This document shows positions 8,064 through 14,120 of a stretch of DNA of 22,500 nucleotides, one piece after another. The notes beneath the pieces were generated by a model. The model had not been told where the DNA came from, did no database searches, and worked only from the letters and a program-made list of their open reading frames with translations. Numbering within the stretch: position 1 is the first letter of the stretch; each line of letters opens with the position of its first letter. Source of the DNA: Prorocentrum cordatum (taxonomy: Eukaryota; Sar; Dinophyceae; Prorocentrales; Prorocentraceae); NCBI GenBank assembly GCA_963575745.1, contig CAUYUJ010000157.1, forward strand, positions 1 through 22,500, given 5' to 3'. Position numbers and translations under genes: made by a program.

Positions 8064-10373
8064 TCAGAAACTCAAGTAGCCCTCCCGGCCGCCCCAGGCG
8101 GACCGCAGCCTCGCCTCCGCCCCGCCGCCAACCCTGTTGCCGTAAAGGTACAGCTCCTTCAGGCCGGGCGCCGAAGGCAGTGCCCTCGCCATGGCCTCAG
8201 CGCCCACGTCGCCCAGGGCGCTGTTGCCCAGGTTCAAGAGCTCCATCGTGGGCACGGAGCACAAAGCACCCGCAAGGGCCTCGGCGCCCGCGTCGCCCAG
8301 GCCGTTGTCGGCCAGGACCAGGGTCCGCAGGTCGGGCATGGAGGGCAGCGCCCCCGCCAGGGCCGCGGCGCCCGCGGCGCCCAGGCCGTTGCTGTTCAGG
8401 CGCAGGGCCCGCAGGGCGGGCGCGGAGGGCAGCGCCCCCGCCAGGGCCTGGGCGCCCGCGTCGCCCAGGCCGTTGCTGAACAGGCCGAGCGTCCGCAGGG
8501 AGGGCATGGAGGGCAGCGCCCCCGCCAGGGCCTCGGCACCCGCGGGGCCGAGGGCGTTCTCGGCCAGGTCCAGCAGCTGCAGTGCGGGCGTGGAGCGCAG
8601 CACCGCAGCCAAGGCCTCGGCGCCCACGTCGCCCAGGCCGTTGCCGCTCAAGCGGAGCTCCCGCAGGTTGGGCGTGGAGTGCAGCGCCCCCGCCAGGGCC
8701 TTGGCGCCCGAGTCGCCCAGGGTGTTCCCGTCCAGGTCCAGCTGCTGCAAGCTGGGCATGGACGGCAGCGCACCTGCAAGTGCCTCGGCGCCCGCGTCGC
8801 TCAGGGCGTTGTCGCTCAGGTATAGCTTCTGCAAGGCGGGCATGCAGGGCAATGCGGTTGCCAGGGCCTCGGCACCCGCGTCGCCAATTTTGCAATTCAT
8901 CAGGTCCAGCCACTCCAGGCGGGCGCACAGCCGCAGGCAGCCAGCGAGCCCCGCCGCCTGCTCGGGTGTCGGGGGCGGCATCCCGTCGAAGTCCAGCTTC
9001 GTCACGCCGCCCAGCTGCGCGCAGCTCATCCGGCGGAAGAGCGCTTTCACCGCCTCCCGGTCGGCGCCGTTGGTAAAAGACCTGTCTTCGATGAGTTGGT
9101 CGAACTGGTCTGGGCCTACTGGCCACCCCCTGCCGGCCTTCGTCGCCCCCGACCGCTTCCCCAGATCGGCCACGGCGGGCCACTTCGCGTCATGGCGAAA
9201 GACCTGCTTGATCTGCTCCGCGGAGCAACGCTCGTACGTTGTCCAGCCTGACTTATCGTACCCGCACTCACGTGCGCTGCCCCGCTCTCGGGGATGCTGC
9301 GTCAGCAAGAAGACGGTGGTGGCCTGGTGGGCGTACCACAGGTCCATCGTCTCGTGCAAGGCATGCTTGAACGCCGCCTTCTCAGCAGGGGTGCGCTTGG
9401 CCTCGTCCGCGGCCTCCTGGGCCTCCTTCTCACATTTGCCCTCCCGCAGGGCGGCGTTCTTCGCCTCCTCTGCCCTGGCAGGGTCGCCCTGCGGCAGCGA
9501 AAGCCAGTCCCAGAACACGCCCATCTCGCTGAATCCCTGGAAGGTGCCCGACGGTTGGGAGTACTTGCCGCGCTCTTCTTCCAGCGTCTCGATGACCAGG
9601 TTCAGCTGAAGCCCCTTGGGGTCGGGGTGCTCTCGCGCATCCCAGCAGAACGAGATCGTGATGATCGGCGCCGCTCCGTCCCCCCCTCCCTGCCCGCCCT
9701 CCTCCCAGACGGCCCTGAGCTCCTCCGAGGACACGAACGCCTCCTCGGGCAGCTCCTGGCGCCTGGGCAGGGGAGCGCCGCGCTGCCGCAGCAGCCACGA
9801 CATGCGGACCAGACGCACCGGGTGGCAGCCTCCCACGGTGAAAGCCAGCGCATCGAACAGGATCTTGGCATCCGTGTACTTGTCCAAGCCCCGATGCTCC
9901 TCGCGCAGGCGCATGGCCTCCCGCGGCTCGAGCAGCCTCATGACAGCGACGCCTTCGACCTGCAGCGGCAGGAAGCGATCGCCGACCCTGACCCAGCCGC
10001 CCGCGTCCTCGGCGCCCTCCACGACGCTGTTCCACACGGCGCACCGTTTCCCGTCCTTGTCCTGCATGTTCCTGCTCCTCCTGTAGCCGAGCCCCCCGGT
10101 GTTGGCACCGAGCGCGCTGTTGTCGACCAGGTACGCGCCTGCAGGCTCTGCCCGCACGGCGCTGTGGCGCAGCTCGGCCAGCTCCCGCTCGATCCTCTCC
10201 ATCATCGCTTGGTGGCAGACGGCCACTTCGTGGAGGGCGCGCCTGTGGTCGCGCAGCGCATCCCACGGCTCGCCGCGCAGCGGCGCCTCGCCGGCAGCTG
10301 CCCTGGGCTGCCCGCGCCTGCTGCTGCTACCGCTGCTGCTGTTGGGTCGGGCATGCCCCCCTGCGGGCGGATT
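8064..10373 (-). CDS. LRR protein with HET/TIR-like N-terminal domain (5' end incomplete)
   Basis: The - strand frame is open from a stop at 10428-10430 to TGA at 8064 (782 codons if read from 10412). No ATG precedes MMER (residues 70-71, numbering from 10412), and CTTTTTCGTCCAG ending at 10374 is a strong acceptor, so coding probably begins upstream and enters here at 10373. Residues about 20-45 are Ser/Gly/Arg-rich; 50-85 form a helical HRRALHEVAVCHQAMMERI segment. Residues about 250-400 carry ITISFCWD, VFWDWLSLPQ, HETMDLWYAHQ and SGWTTYERCSAEQI, with the spacing of a HET- or TIR-like fold (inference). Residues 498-776 are ten 28-residue LRRs (LxxLxLxxNxLGDAGAEALAGAL) of ribonuclease-inhibitor type. 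No signal peptide, membrane segment or NB-ARC domain. A cytosolic recognition or scaffold role is likely; the ligand is unknown. Upstream fragments on the same strand are paralogous. Confidence 0.88.
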   Translation of the reverse strand, partial: NPPAGGHARPNSSSGSSSRRGQPRAAAGEAPLRGEPWDALRDHRRALHEVAVCHQAMMERIERELAELRHSAVRAEPAGAYLVDNSALGANTGGLGYRRSRNMQDKDGKRCAVWNSVVEGAEDAGGWVRVGDRFLPLQVEGVAVMRLLEPREAMRLREEHRGLDKYTDAKILFDALAFTVGGCHPVRLVRMSWLLRQRGAPLPRRQELPEEAFVSSEELRAVWEEGGQGGGDGAAPIITISFCWDAREHPDPKGLQLNLVIETLEEERGKYSQPSGTFQGFSEMGVFWDWLSLPQGDPARAEEAKNAALREGKCEKEAQEAADEAKRTPAEKAAFKHALHETMDLWYAHQATTVFLLTQHPRERGSARECGYDKSGWTTYERCSAEQIKQVFRHDAKWPAVADLGKRSGATKAGRGWPVGPDQFDQLIEDRSFTNGADREAVKALFRRMSCAQLGGVTKLDFDGMPPPTPEQAAGLAGCLRLCARLEWLDLMNCKIGDAGAEALATALPCMPALQKLYLSDNALSDAGAEALAGALPSMPSLQQLDLDGNTLGDSGAKALAGALHSTPNLRELRLSGNGLGDVGAEALAAVLRSTPALQLLDLAENALGPAGAEALAGALPSMPSLRTLGLFSNGLGDAGAQALAGALPSAPALRALRLNSNGLGAAGAAALAGALPSMPDLRTLVLADNGLGDAGAEALAGALCSVPTMELLNLGNSALGDVGAEAMARALPSAPGLKELYLYGNRVGGGAEARLRSAWGGREGYLSF
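8085..8925 (-). repeat. 84-bp coding tandem repeat (ten LRR units)
   Basis: The LRR array is also a DNA-level tandem repeat with an 84-bp period. The strings GCGCCCGCGTCGCCCAGG and CCCGCCAGGGCC recur in most units. The uniformity suggests recent expansion or gene conversion. Units differ mainly at the positions just before the conserved Asn, the solvent-exposed face of the LRR. Confidence 0.9.
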
Positions 10374-10485
10374 CTGGACGAAAAAGCAGAATACCCCAAA
10401 GCTCCTCAACAAATACCTCCAAAAGCACTAAGAGCATCGCCCCTGGACTAGTTGTTTGACCATTTCTGAAGCTTTGTCCTGTAGA
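10374..10485 (-). other. Probable intron segment upstream of the LRR exon
   Basis: The LRR frame meets a stop at 10428-10430 and has no ATG here. Near the introner end lies CTGGGTCTACAG, another possible acceptor (AG at about 10480). The segment is therefore either intron or short alternative exon between introner copy 2 and the LRR coding exon. Confidence 0.45.
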
Positions 10486-10671
10486 CCCAGACATGCGACG
10501 TCCTGATTTTTCAGGACCGCGTCCCCGCCGACCCACTCCCCGGGACCGGTTCTCCGTCCCGAGTCGTTTTTTGACGGTCGTCCCGGGGGCGAGGGCCCCC
10601 CGGGGCCGAACATTGCCAAAAATCTCCAGCCCTGATTTTTGTTGTTCTTCCCCGACGCGACCATGCCTGGG
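10486..10671 (-). mobile_element. Introner-like TIR element, copy 2 (186 bp)
   Basis: The ends are CCCAGACATGCGACGTC at 10486 and GCATGCC-type sequence ending CCTGGG at 10671, flanked by GA at 10484-10485 and 10672-10673. The core is in reverse orientation (GACCGGTTCTCCGTCCCGAG, then GAGTCGTTTTTTGACGGTC, then GGGGCCGAA). Seen from the LRR gene strand, the first bases are CCCAG/GCATGG, a possible GC donor, and an acceptor follows the other end. It is likely an intron, or part of one, just 5' of the LRR exon. Confidence 0.85.
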
Positions 10672-10680
10672 GAGGGACAG

Positions 10681-10942
10681 GCCTGACTCGGGATCCGCCC
10701 TACTTTTGGGAAACTCGCAAGTAGGGCTTGGAATTTGCTCCTTACTCTTCAGGCCCCGCTGAAGCCAATTTCCGCCCTACCTTTCTGTTGCTGTGTCCGG
10801 CCTACTTCTGTGGATCTCCGCCCTTCTTTATGTTGGGTGCAGACCTTTCCGCCCTACTGTTCGGCTGCTTATAGGTGGATTTCCGACGCAATTCTAAGTT
10901 GGGGAAAAAGCCAAAGTAGGGCGGATCTGGAGTCAGGGAGGC
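10681..10942 (+). mobile_element. MITE-like element with iterons, copy L
   Basis: The ends read CCTGACTCGGGATCCGCCC and GGCGGATCTGGAGTCAGG, inverted copies of each other. Inside, variants of the word TTCCGCCCTACT recur about every 20-40 bp. No ORF. It lies inside what is, in the other copy of the flanking duplication (11308-11330), continuous sequence between GGGGAGGGACA and CCCGACTTCC, which supports insertion. Its inverted partner lies about 100 bp away. Confidence 0.8.
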
Positions 10943-11044
10943 CCGACTTCCTGCTGCCGCCCAGGGCGGTGTGCGGGCGCGCGCCTGCGTCCGCCGAGGC
11001 GCGCGAGGCCGCCGGGCGGCCGGCGCCGGCATCTGCAGGCTCGG
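10943..11044 (-). CDS. Exon-like module S1 (EPA module)
   Basis: About 100 bp, repeated with few changes at 11327-11427. On the - strand one frame is shared by both copies and reads AEPADAGAGRPAAS, then ADAGARPHTALGGSRKSG. The GAG CCT GCA codons (EPA) recur in the same frame in the LRR protein (RAEPAGAYL) and in the exon-like fragment near 11680 (GPEPAEARAG), so it may be a duplicated coding module. Very high GC and the palindrome-rich GCCGCCGGGCGGCC mean chance similarity is not excluded. Confidence 0.35.
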
Positions 11045-11307
11045 CCCTGACTCCAGATCCGCCCTACTTGGGCTGTTTTTCCAACGTAAAATTGCATCGA
11101 AAATCCACCTATAAGAAGCCGAGCAAGTAGGGCGGAAATTTCTGCACCCAACATAATTAGAATAGGGCGGAAATCCACAGAAGTAGGGCGGAAACCGCAA
11201 CAGAACAGTGGGGCGGAAATTGGCATCAGCGGGGCCTGAAAAGTAAGGCGGAAATTCCAAGCCCTGCTTACGAATTTCCCCAAAGTAGGGCGGATCCGGA
11301 ATCAGGG
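11045..11307 (-). mobile_element. MITE-like element with iterons, copy R (inverted)
   Basis: This is the inverse of copy L along its whole length. The ends are CCCTGACTCCAGATCCGCCC and GGCGGATCCGGAATCAGGG. The iteron AGTAGGGCGGAAA or a variant appears at about 11126, 11163, 11183, 11208, 11244 and 11283. With copy L it forms a ~260-bp inverted repeat around a ~100-bp spacer. No ORF. Confidence 0.8.
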
Positions 11308-11427
11308 ATGCCTGGGGAGGGACACGCCCGACTTCCTGCTGCCGCCCTGGGCGGTGTGCGGGCGCGCGCCCGCGTCCACCGCGGCGCGCGAGGCCGCCGG
11401 GCGGCCCGCGCCGGCATCTCGGGTCGG
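11308..11427 (-). other. Exon-like module S2 plus truncated introner end
   Basis: Positions 11327-11427 repeat module S1. Between S2 and MITE R lies ATGCCTGGGGAGGGACA, identical to the right end and flank of introner copy 2 (10663 onward). Read on the - strand this is S2, then TC, then CCCAGGCAT, the first bases of an introner cut off by the MITE. So S plus introner appears to have been duplicated as a unit. In S2 the shared frame reads DAGAGRPAASRAAVDAGARP. Confidence 0.5.
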
Positions 11428-11494
11428 GCGCGAAAGGGGGGGGGGGATAGCAAAGGGGGGGGTTCGAGAATCAGCCCACGGAGCTGACTTTCCC

Positions 11495-11520
11495 GGCGCC
11501 TCCCGGCGCCGGGAGGCGCC
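11495..11520. repeat. 26-bp perfect palindrome
   Basis: GGCGCC, TCCC, GGCGCC, GGGA, GGCGCC in succession make a perfect palindrome centred at 11507/11508. It could form a cruciform or, in RNA, a strong hairpin. No protein-binding role can be assigned. Confidence 0.9.
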
Positions 11521-11546
11521 CAAGGGGCCCCTCGGTGAGGCCGAAA

Positions 11547-11618
11547 CCCTCCTCCTCCTCCTCCTCCTCCTCCTCCTCCTCCTCCTCCCCCTCCTCCTCC
11601 TCCCCCTCCTCCTCCCCC
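11547..11618. repeat. (CCT)n microsatellite
   Basis: About 70 bp of CCT with CCC interruptions. On the gene strand it is GGA and would give poly-Gly/Glu/Arg in the frame of the exon fragment upstream; it is more likely intronic. Confidence 0.93.
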
Positions 11619-11649
11619 CCTTTCCCAATATCCCCCCTTTCGCCCGGCC

Positions 11650-11790
11650 CGGGCCTCTGCAGGCTCGGGGCCGGCGGGCGGCGCCCGGCCGGGCTGCGGG
11701 GCCGCTGCTGCTGCCGAGCCGCTGGGCGCCCCTCCCGCGGGCGCCGGGAGCGCCGCGCCGCGGCGCAGCCCCGCCAGCTCCCCGTCGATC
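11650..11790 (-). CDS. Paralogous exon fragment, LRR-protein N-terminal region (downstream exon)
   Basis: Starting right after CTCCTCCTATAG on the - strand (AG at 11792-11791), the frame reads IDGELAGLRRGAALPAPAGG, then SGSAAAAAPQPGRAPPAGPEPAE. The LRR protein has RIERELAELRHSAVRAEPAG at the same place. Both the protein and the bases (GATCGAC/GATCGAG, GGGAGCTGGC) align. The upstream half of the homologous segment lies at 12505-12748. The 3' boundary is not defined; the frame runs on into GGA repeats. Whether this belongs to an expressed tandem paralog, to the same long gene, or to a pseudogene is open. Confidence 0.6.
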
Positions 11791-11804
11791 CTATAGGAGG
11801 AGGA

Positions 11805-11858
11805 CCCAGACATGATCGCGTCGTTGTCTTTTTGGGGGGTGGGGGGGGGGCATTTTTC

Positions 11859-11895
<37 letters not shown>

Positions 11896-12371
11896 GTATG
11901 CATGCATGCATGCATGCATGCATGCATGATGTATGTATGCATGTATACGTATGTACGTATGTATGTATGTATGTATGTACGTATTGTAGGTAGGTACGTA
12001 TGTATGTATGTATGTATGTATGTATGCATGTATGTATGTATGTATGTATGTATGTATGTATGTATGTATGTATGTATGTATGTATGTATGTATGTATGTA
12101 TGTATGTATGTATGTATGTATGTATGTATGTATGTATGTATGTATGTATGCATGTATGTCTGTATGTATGTATGTATATATTTATATGTCTGTATATATA
12201 TATAACAAAAAGAAAACAACGGGAGGTTTGGGGCCATTTTCGGCCCCGGGGGGCCCTCGCCGGGCCTCGGGACCGTCAAGAAACGACTCGGGACGGAAAA
12301 CCGGTCCCGGGGAAAGGGTCGGGACTTGCGGGGGCGCGGCCCTGAAAAAATCGGGACGTCGCATGTCTGGG
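11805..12371 (+). mobile_element. Introner-like TIR element, copy 3 (567 bp, enlarged by microsatellite)
   Basis: The left end CCCAGACATGATCGCGTCG (11805) and the right end GGGACGTCGCATGTCTGGG (12371) are flanked by GA (11803-11804, 12372-12373). The family core (TTTTCGGCCCCGGGGGGCCC, GGGCCTCGGGACCGTCAAG, ACCGGTCCCGGGGAAAGG) is at 12236-12325. The extra length is TA/CATG/TATG repeat placed between the left end and the core. The ATG at each end (CATGTCTGGG on either strand) is part of the TIR and not a start codon. Confidence 0.87.
11860..12204. repeat. Compound (TA)n(CATG)n(TATG)n microsatellite
   Basis: About 345 bp: TA repeats, then CATG from about 11897, then TATG with a few CATG/TACG/GTAG interruptions to about 12175, then TA again. 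TATG/CATA repeats make the Tyr/Val/Cys/Met and His/Thr/Tyr/Ile frames on both strands, which are not genes. It lies wholly inside introner copy 3. Confidence 0.97.
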
Positions 12372-12372
12372 G

Positions 12373-12493
12373 AGAAGCCACATGAGCACCCCCTTCTGAG
12401 CGCGCCAGGGGCGGCGCCAGAGGCGCCGCCGGGGGGCCCCAGGCGCGGATCCACAAGAGATCCGCGCGGAGCGCCACTTCATGTGGCTTTTCT
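12373..12493. mobile_element. TIR element folding as a three-way junction (family B)
   Basis: The outer arms AGAAGCCACATGA (12373-12385) and TCATGTGGCTTTTCT (12479-12493) pair over 13 bp with a bulge. Inside are two perfect 9-bp hairpins: GGCGGCGCC/GGCGCCGCC (12410-12430, 3-nt loop) and GCGCGGATC/GATCCGCGC (12443-12467, 7-nt loop). It is the main part of the older element that forms the GA-AG intron. A structured RNA is possible; it does not match a tRNA or a splicing RNA I recognise. Confidence 0.6.
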
Positions 12494-12504
12494 ACTTCGA
12501 GGTC

Positions 12505-12748
12505 CTCTCCGCCATCGCCTTGTGGCACGCCGCCACTGCGCGCAGGGCCCGCCGGTGCTCGCGCAGCGCCTCCCCGCCTCCCGACCGCCCGCGCAGCGGC
12601 GCGCCGCCAGCGCTCGCCCCCCGAGGGGGCTGCCGCTCGAGCTGCCCGCGGCCGCCGCCGAGTGCGTCGAGCGGGGCGGGCGTGGCCACGGGGCCACTTC
12701 GAGCGGCCCGGCGCCCAGCCTCTGCGGGGAGCCGAGGTGCCGAGGCTG
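12505..12748 (-). CDS. Paralogous exon fragment, LRR-protein N-terminal region (upstream exon)
   Basis: On the - strand the frame ends GGAPLRGRSGGGEALREHRR, then ALRAVAACHKAMAER; the LRR protein has GEAPLRGEPWDALRDHRR, then ALHEVAVCHQAMMERI. The match covers about 35 residues without a gap except in the Gly-rich part. Its last codon is split (AG/G) across the inferred intron at 12504. Upstream, CCGGGGAGCAG next to introner copy 4 is a possible acceptor (exon from about 12748). The helical HRRAL-VA-CH-AM-ER motif is the conserved core of the family's N-terminus. Confidence 0.65.
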
Positions 12749-12760
12749 CTGCTCCCCGGA

Positions 12761-13130
12761 CCCAGACATGCTCGCGTCGTAAAAAAGATCGAGGCGTTTC
12801 CTCGTGTTCGGCCCCGGGGGGCCTTCGCGGGCCTCGGGACCCTCCAAAACGATTCAGGACGAAAAGCCGGTCCCGTGGAAAAGTCACCTCTCCCAGTGTC
12901 TAGGATCGTCGCAGGAGCGTTTTTTCTGAAACTTTTGTTTCACTGGGGTCGGGGCTTCCGTCGACGCTGCGGGCAGTTTGCGCGGCTCGCAACATAGCAA
13001 CGCCATTCAGCGCGCGCGGGGGCGCACGCGGGCACTCAGAAGCGCGCGGCACTCGAAGTCCCGACCTTTTCAAAAGGTCGGGACTTCCAAGGACGCCGTC
13101 CTGAAAAAATCAGGACGTCGCATGCCTGGG
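12761..13130 (+). mobile_element. Introner-like TIR element, copy 4 (370 bp, interrupted)
   Basis: The ends are CCCAGACATG (12761) and CAGGACGTCGCATGCCTGGG (ending 13130), flanked by GA at 12759-12760 and 13131-13132. The core is at about 12808-12878 in + orientation. A 188-bp segment inside it (12884-13071) is absent from the other copies; without it and its duplicated bases the element is close to the family length. Exon-like segments flank it on both sides. Confidence 0.85.
12884..13071. mobile_element. 188-bp insertion in introner copy 4 with fold-back palindrome
   Basis: It lies between two AAAAG pentamers (12879-12883 and 13072-13076), a possible target-site duplication. Its last 16 bases, GAAGTCCCGACCTTTT (13055-13070), are the exact reverse complement of the 16 bases beginning with the right AAAAG (13072-13087), leaving one central base. 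This could be a fold-back event during repair rather than transposition. No ORF. Confidence 0.55.
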
Positions 13131-13244
13131 GATGCTGCCCGGCATTTCGAGGCGACTCCAGCCGTGGCGGCGAGGGCCACCCGGTAGGCCCAAGAAGGCG
13201 AGCACGAGCGAAGGGTAGCAGCATTGGTCCATCGCTCCCTCCTC
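13131..13244 (-). CDS. Possible small exon between two introners
   Basis: A 114-bp segment exactly between introner copies 4 and 5. On the - strand the frame that would follow the exon at 13435-13550 after a GA-AG splice reads ERWTNAATLRSCSPSWAYRV, then ALAATAGVASKCRAASP. Another - frame (GAMDQCCYPSLVLAFLGLPG) is also open. The position between two introners argues for exon status; the frame is inference. Confidence 0.4.
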
Positions 13245-13432
13245 CCCAGGCCCCCGACGTCGTGATTTTTTTTGACAACGTCGACCCCCAGAGGTCTGGA
13301 CTCCTTCCCCGGAACCGGTTTTGCATCCTGAGTCGTTTTTTGACGGCCCCGAGGCCCGGTAAGGGCCCCCGGAGGCCGAAAATAAGGAAAAACCTTCCGT
13401 CGTGATTTTTTCACAGCGCGAGGGGGTCTGGG
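13245..13432 (-). mobile_element. Introner-like TIR element, copy 5 (188 bp)
   Basis: The ends CCCAGGCCCCCGACGTCGTG (13245) and GAGGGGGTCTGGG (ending 13432) are flanked by TC at 13243-13244 and 13433-13434. The core is in reverse orientation (AACCGGTTTTGCATCCTGAG, GTCGTTTTTTGACGGCC, GGCCGAAAATAAGG). It is very similar to copies 1 and 6 and carries the same CGTGATTTTTT blocks inside both ends. Confidence 0.88.
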
Positions 13433-13434
13433 TC

Positions 13435-13550
13435 TGAGCCTCGCGGTAGGCCGCGCCCAGCACGGCCGAGGCGGCCCTGGAGCGGCCAGTCACAGGTCCG
13501 TCGTCGCCTCTGGGGCTCCCCGTGGCGCGCTCCCGCGGCACCGAGGCCAT
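13435..13550 (-). CDS. Possible first coding exon of the mosaic gene
   Basis: On the - strand, an ATG at 13550-13548 opens MASVPRERATGSPRGDDGPV, then TGRSRAASAVLGAAYREAQ, ending at the introner at 13432. Composition is protein-like and the frame ends at a transposon junction with a TSD, as expected for an exon cut by an introner. CTCA/GACCC would be a GA donor. The ATG is the first in a frame that is otherwise filled upstream by a GGA repeat. No homologue recognised. Confidence 0.4.
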
Positions 13551-13626
13551 AGCGTGGGGCGCGGGGGGAGACGGCGTCGCCCTGGGCAGAGCGTCTGTCT
13601 GGAGCCGATAGCTCAAATCAGGTTTG

Positions 13627-13636
13627 GGGAGGAGGA

Positions 13637-13667
<31 letters not shown>

Positions 13668-13722
13668 GAGGAGGAGGAGGAGGAGGAGGAGGAGGAGGAG
13701 GAGGAGGAGGAGGAGGAGGAGG
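13627..13722. repeat. (GGA)n microsatellite
   Basis: About 95 bp of GGA on the + strand, the opposite orientation to most tracts in the window. It lies about 75 bp upstream of the putative first exon on the - strand. Confidence 0.97.
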
Positions 13723-14110
13723 ATGGGCAGTGTAGGAGAAGCTGGACTAGGAGAGGCACGGTACGGGCCCAAGGGGTCGGGAGTCGGCGGTCGGCGGCAC
13801 GGCACGGATGTCCTCAGGGTAGTTACGTTCGTGTGTTCTTGCCTCTGCGGCCCGTTTTTCGCGGCTTTCTGCCTTCATCAGGTGACGGCAGAAATCAGGT
13901 TGGATCACTTACAGAGCGGGCAGGACCGCATCCAAAAGAGCTACGATGCAGGTGGCAGCTTGCCGCCTCGACATCGCCATCGTGGCAGATCCAAGCGTTG
14001 ACTTCTTGGATTAGAAGGTGCCTTTCCAGCACCACTCCGGGCTAGGGTGGTTTGCTGTCATCACCTCTCATCGGGGCAGAACGGCATGAATAAGCATGTG
14101 CTAGAACAAG
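13723..14110. other. Unassigned stretch
   Basis: A + frame runs through to 14001 or 14045 (for example HQVTAEIRLDHLQSGQDRIQ) but contains the GGA tract. No homologue, repeat or clear splice signals seen. Confidence 0.3.
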
Positions 14111-14120
14111 GGCTCCCAGC

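Larger units (their letters stand above)
11791..12504 (-). other. 714-bp intron inferred from paralog comparison (GA-AG), made of nested TIR elements
   Basis: In the LRR gene GGAGAGGATCGAG is continuous. In this paralog GGAGAG is followed by GACCTCGAAG at 12504, and GATCGACGGG resumes at 11790 after TATAG. Removing 12504-11791 restores the alignment and the frame (AMAER/IDGELAGL). The boundary is GA...AG, a non-canonical pair known in dinoflagellates. The four bases AGGA occur at both junctions, as expected for a target-site duplication. Without introner copy 3 (and one TC) about 145 bp remain, with inverted ends (AGAAAAGCCACATGA / TCATGTGGCTTCTC), so a first TIR element made the intron and a second one landed in it. 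Confidence 0.7.

Noticed and set aside
8191-10451. Long open frames on the + strand (472 and 385 codons) opposite the LRR gene
   Set aside because: They are antisense shadows of a GC-rich tandem-repeat gene; their repeats have no recognisable motif, while the - strand frame gives clear LRRs and a conserved domain.
11812-12029. ATG of MSGSSSYR and MSGSGEQQ as start codons of two genes on the - strand
   Set aside because: Both ATGs are within CATGTCTGGG, the terminal inverted repeat of introner copies 3 and 4, so the apparent shared N-terminus is transposon sequence.
11812-12345. Open frames rich in Tyr/Val/Cys/Met and His/Thr/Tyr/Ile
   Set aside because: Direct translation of the TATG/CATA microsatellite.
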